This document shows, one piece after another, positions 61,173 to 64,000 of a stretch of 64,000 nucleotides of DNA. The stretch spans positions 30,234,975 through 30,298,974 of the forward strand of contig NC_134283.1 of NCBI RefSeq assembly GCF_949628215.1, written 5' to 3'. The DNA comes from Phalacrocorax aristotelis. Lineage: Eukaryota > Chordata > Aves > Suliformes > Phalacrocoracidae. The notes beneath the pieces are model-generated. The model saw only the letters and a program-made list of their open reading frames with translations, was not told the origin of the DNA and ran no database searches. A program made the translations under genes and the position numbers. The stretch's first letter is position 1. Each line of letters starts with the position of its first letter.

Positions 61173-64000
61173 CTGTCAATGAAAAGAAGATGATTATTGC
61201 ACCCTTAATTATAATACTGGATTAAGACACTTAATGATATGGCTAGCTTTGAGTAGATGATTCAAGTTACCCTTTGTATGCTAGAGCCTGTCCAAATGGC
61301 TCATTTTGTTCTGTAAACATGGATTTTTAAGTCAAAGATTCTTCAGCAGGCTTGAGGATTTTCATCTATTTAGGAACATGTAATTCCTCACATTTAAAAA
61401 CCACCTTACAGTTGCCTGGCCCAAGGAATATTTGGAAAATGGATAGCTGTGGTACTGACTGGGATGAACAGTTGCAGAAAAAAGTAGAGCAAAAACCTTA
61501 GTATCTTGGAATATTGAAGCCCTGATCCCAGTCGCTGAATTCATTGTTGTGATCGAAAAGCTTCCTCTTCTGGATGGAAATATTGATTGTTAATCCTGGA
61601 AATTATCTATAATACTTGGAAAGCTCTTCCACAATATTATGTGTTACAGTAGCATCTAGGACAAGGACATGCATTTTAGAAGTTGATCATGTACATAAGA
61701 AAAGAAAGCTCCTGGTCCTACCAAGCAAAATTTAACAGTATTTAACAGTAATGTGGGGGACCTAGAAAAAACAAAACAAACAAAAAAAAACCCTCCAAAA
61801 AACTATTCACCTTTAGCAAGACATGAGTCTTCAATATTTCCAGTGGGCATCTTAAGGGTTTTTTTTATTTGAACAGTAATAGCATAATGTAAGAGCAAAG
61901 CTTATATTTTTGATCTGGCTAGAATGCATTTTTTTTGTTTCAAGTTGATCAAGTCCATACCAGAAGGAACCCAAAGAGTGGGCAGACTTTCTGGAGCCTT
62001 CAAGACAGAAGAATAGCTCTGGTCCTGCCTGAAACTTTAGGTAATGAAAGGTATGCTGACAAATTATCCTTTTTATTAATTTTAGGGAGCAATCTTGTAA
62101 CTTGGTATTGCATGAGAACAGATCCTGAAAATATCTGAACAGCTGAGAATATTTTTAGGACCCAAATTCAGTTACTCATATGCAGAAACAGACCTAACTC
62201 TGCTGAATATTTTTGGGTGCAGATTAAGACTTTTGTGCAGACTAAGGATTTAAACCTGTAAATAATGTCTCTTTCATATAGCAAGTGCTATCATGACATT
62301 ACCAGCCCAAGTCTGTATGCAGCCGTGAGCAACTGCAACACTTTGTAGAACACATCAGTGTGAATGAAATCTAATCTCATTCTTAAAGTAATTGATGAAA
62401 AATACTGTTTAGCTATTAAATATAACCCTAGGAATATTACAAATGCGAATACCTTTGCTTTTTCTAAAAAAAAAATCTAAGTCTTTAGAAATTATGTGGA
62501 GATTTGGTTCTTTATTGGTCCTTCCCTAATCTGAATTGACATAGGCTTTAAGTTAACGCACCTAGAAAAATAAATAGAGTTATTACTGTTAAGTACGAAG
62601 AATTCTTATTTGACAGGAACTGAGGGCTTTATTCATGCCAATAATGCATCGTAGTATTGTTAGATAAATTACTGACATATATGCTCACTGAATTTTGCTA
62701 ATATGAAGGTGTAAGCTAACAACAAATTGACAAAAATCTTACCACTGCCCTGTGTCATGACCAATCACTTCAGGTGAGAGAAGCTGTGAATGTGATTTTC
62801 CTTTGAAAATCATCCCACAATTATCTCAGTTTAGGAGGAAAAAAAATTGCTTATCCCTCTTGGACTTGAATCCTGGACTTTGAACATATGGCTGCAGGCA
62901 AAATATATTAGTCAGATGCAAATAAAGCATTCCTAAGGTGTAACATTTGACGCTTTAATGGTATGTGTGAGGGAAAGTGCATGAGTTTATCAGGGGAGAA
63001 GATCTGGTCACTTACGGCAATTACCCAGAGCTGGCTGACAGTCTGACATTATTGTCTTGCACAGATTTCTTAGAGGTCCTTAAGCAGCTTTTGCCCTGAT
63101 TCACCTCCCCAGCAGTGGAATGCCAAGATTATCTCTGTCCTGGGGGGTATCTGGATCAGTAGAGGGGAGGTACTCAAAAATTAATATAACCAGGCCCATT
63201 CAGTTATTGTAGAACTTAGAGTTAATCCTTTTATCACGGTTAAAAATGTCATTATCAACTCTTTCAGGAAGCCATTTCCCTTCGTAGTCTCTTAGAAATG
63301 GTGATCCAAAGCACCATGCAGCAGCGTTGTAATGTTTTTCGTCTTTGTCTGAAGTTGCCTGTTGATAGTGATCTCATCTGTTCCATCTTGAATTCTTCGT
63401 TTCACTTTCCTGTGCCTACTAACCCCTGCACCCTAAAATTAGAGGTTTGCAAGTAGTTGGCAGTTTCACTTCTCTGGGGATTTGGTAGACATAGACTTTG
63501 TGTTTGATCTGCTTGTCTTTATTAGCTAGATTTGCATTCCAGTATCAGACTTGCCTCAACTCCCCAAAGAAAACTCTTATAGAGTTACAGGAGCTGTTGA
63601 AACAATAAATTGCACATTATTTCAAAATGAAGCCCGAACTGTTCCAGGTTTCCAAAGTCTACTCTGACAGCTCATTTGAAAATTAACCAGCTATGCTGGC
63701 GTTACTTGAAAATCTTCCCAAATCTTCTGATTGATCTAAATGTTAAATTCTAGGCTGACAGTTTTGGACTTTGGGAAGAACATGTTCTGTTGCAAGGGAG
63801 ATGGAGCAAGAACTCTCTCTGAAGTGAACTGAAAAATGAGCAATTTACAGAGAACACAAGGAAATGAAATTTCAGTAAAATTGGCTCAGTTACACATTCC
63901 TGGGCAATTACAAAGGTGTCAGCATTGCTGTGCAGAGGGTATATAATGGCAGTGAATTCCTGTATTGCCTTTCAAACTATTTCTTCAGTGTGGAAACTTC
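61173..64000 (-). other. LCP2 intron 1 (partial)
   Basis: The region upstream of exon 2. I looked for the expected N-terminal SAM-domain exon (about 26 codons with a W-D-P motif before a D-Y-F-K-K end) and did not find it, so exon 1 and the promoter should lie beyond the right edge. Confidence 0.7.

Overview
The window looks like a piece of a bird genome. It is AT-rich and gene-sparse, with split genes using GT-AG introns. Every interspersed repeat I can name is a 5'-truncated CR1-type LINE; six copies cover roughly 5% of the window. They carry the typical octamer-like 3' tail (agaatcatagaatcat on the complementary strand). A non-avian reptile cannot be excluded, and I cannot name the species.

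The main gene is LCP2 (SLP-76, the haematopoietic adaptor of T-cell, platelet and mast-cell signalling). It lies on the minus strand from the stop codon at 34706 to an exon ending at 61172. I reconstructed 20 coding exons by hand. Their splice phases agree throughout and they give 508 codons plus a stop. The N-terminal exon, about 26 codons if it resembles human, should lie beyond base 64000. The hallmarks are present: the end of the SAM domain, three acidic-context tyrosines (Y-E-S-P, Y-E-S-P, Y-E-P-P), the PVPPQRP segment, the R-S-T-K GADS-binding site and a C-terminal SH2 domain with FLVRDS.

Tail-to-tail with LCP2, on the plus strand at about 30.6-32.2 kb, is a small gene of four phase-compatible exons. 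It resembles the poorly characterised C5orf58, which I recall as the neighbour of LCP2 in mammals. Here the reading frame extends upstream of the part I recall.

Bases 1-30500 are mostly intergenic and hold no recognisable protein domain. They contain three CR1 copies, a 74-base hairpin at 20705-20778, an unexplained 260-codon ORF at 27944-28726 (minus) and a GC-rich block at about 28.99-29.9 kb. At the left edge (about 0.6-1.07 kb, minus) two candidate exons have good splice sites, an AATAAA signal and a GU-rich downstream element; they look like the 3' end of an unidentified transcript.

No tRNA, rRNA, CRISPR array, operon or viral gene was seen.
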